Made by a program: the position numbers and the translations under genes. The notes under the pieces are model-generated. The model was given only the letters and a program-made list of their open reading frames with translations. It ran no database searches and was not told the DNA's origin. This document shows, one piece after another, positions 47,863 through 48,283 of a DNA stretch of 48,283 nt. Positions within the stretch are counted from its first letter, which is position 1. Each line of letters begins with the position of its first letter. The stretch is from Chloroflexota bacterium (lineage in GTDB: Bacteria; Chloroflexota; Limnocylindria; Limnocylindrales; CSP1-4), in the NCBI GenBank assembly GCA_025935925.1, contig JAICUI010000017.1, forward strand, positions 1 to 48,283, written 5' to 3'.

Positions 47863-48283
47863 GTGCCCACCGTCTCCATGCGCCAGCTCCTCGAGGCCGG
47901 CGTCCATTTCGGACACCAGACCCGCCGCTGGAACCCGAAGATGAAGCCGTACATCTTCGCCGAGCGCAACGGCATCCACATCATCGACCTCGCCCAGACG
48001 GTCAAGCGCCTGGACACGGCGCTCGAGTTCGTGACCGAGACCGTCGCCCGCGGCGACTCCGTGCTGTTCGTCGGCACGAAGAAGCAGGCGCAGGAGCCGG
48101 TGATGCAGGAAGCCATCCGCGCCGGCCAGCCGTACGTCACCAAGCGCTGGCTGGGCGGCATGCTGACCAACTTCGTCACGATCAAAGCTCGCCTGCGCTA
48201 CCTGCACGACCTGGAGACCCGCCGCGACCGCGGCGAGTTTGACCTGCTGCCAAAGGCCGAGGCGATCAAGCTCAATGAGCAGA
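47863..48283 (+). CDS. rpsB: 30S ribosomal protein S2 (3' end cut by window)
   Basis: First 140 codons of S2: [80 protein letters not shown] and [20 protein letters not shown], all classic S2. GTG at 47863 with GGAGGA 6 nt upstream. The stop lies outside the window. Elsewhere tsf (EF-Ts) usually follows. Preceded by a long structured leader. Confidence 0.97.
   Translation, partial: MPTVSMRQLLEAGVHFGHQTRRWNPKMKPYIFAERNGIHIIDLAQTVKRLDTALEFVTETVARGDSVLFVGTKKQAQEPVMQEAIRAGQPYVTKRWLGGMLTNFVTIKARLRYLHDLETRRDRGEFDLLPKAEAIKLNEQ

Overview
The window is a gene-dense stretch (about 48 kb, visibly 70% G+C or more) of a bacterial chromosome. Nearly every gene is a core housekeeping gene. Codon third positions are almost all G or C, GTG starts are common, and neighbouring genes overlap by 1-17 bases (ATGA, GTGA, TGATG). 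The envelope genes suggest a Gram-positive-type (monoderm) cell: an LCP-family ligase, two Asp23 proteins and the FakA-like kinase, with no outer-membrane genes. My best guess is a high-G+C Chloroflexota lineage (Limnocylindria-like). This rests on gene order and on the coaD / coiled-coil / DUF177 arrangement as I remember it; an actinobacterial relative cannot be excluded without a database search.

Layout. 1-1.7 kb: tail of an alditol oxidase, converging on a CpaE/TadZ-like pilus ATPase. 1.8-3.1 kb: rpsF-ssb-rpsR. 3.2-5.5 kb: a TauE/SafE transporter, a DUF1634 partner and a CaCA-type exchanger, starting inside an 18-bp palindrome. 5.6-8.5 kb: branched-chain aminotransferase, converging on an LCP protein. 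8.6-16.8 kb: ileS-lspA-rluD-gmk-priA. 16.9-21.4 kb: a small orphan gene, then def-fmt and rlmN-rpe-dtd. 21.5-28.0 kb: rpmB facing away from an asp23-fakA-recG-rsmD-coaD operon. 27.5-37.1 kb: a coiled-coil gene (apparent CTG start), DUF177, rpmF, plsX, a second Asp23 gene, nusB, acpP, rnc, smc and ftsY. 37.1-38.4 kb: an MFS transporter on the opposite strand. 38.5-44.4 kb: ffh, a DUF3352 membrane protein, then rpsP-khpA-rimM-trmD-rplS, with a GGDEF remnant between trmD and rplS. 44.5-48.3 kb: phzF (minus), rnhB, a DUF1269 gene, a 0.5-kb lower-G+C structured region without a clear gene, yraN and the start of rpsB.

How the genes work together: translation (ribosomal proteins S6, S18, L28, L32, S16, L19, S2; IleRS; Def/Fmt start-Met processing; RlmN, TrmD, RimM, RsmD, RluD, Dtd quality control), protein targeting (Ffh, FtsY, LspA), DNA maintenance (Ssb, PriA, RecG, Smc, RNase HII) and lipid synthesis (PlsX, AcpP, FakA) are interleaved in co-directional operons.

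I did not find a convincing new multi-gene system. The most notable observations are: an IleRS in which both class-I signature motifs are altered (HIGH is GVHH, KMSKS is PMHKS); a recurring extended -10 promoter, often 6-8 nt before an ATG (apparent leaderless mRNAs); an RNase HII lacking its GRG motif; a GGDEF fossil; a CTG-started gene; and the structured low-G+C interval between rnhB and yraN. No tRNA, rRNA, tmRNA, SRP RNA, CRISPR array or intact insertion sequence was recognised.
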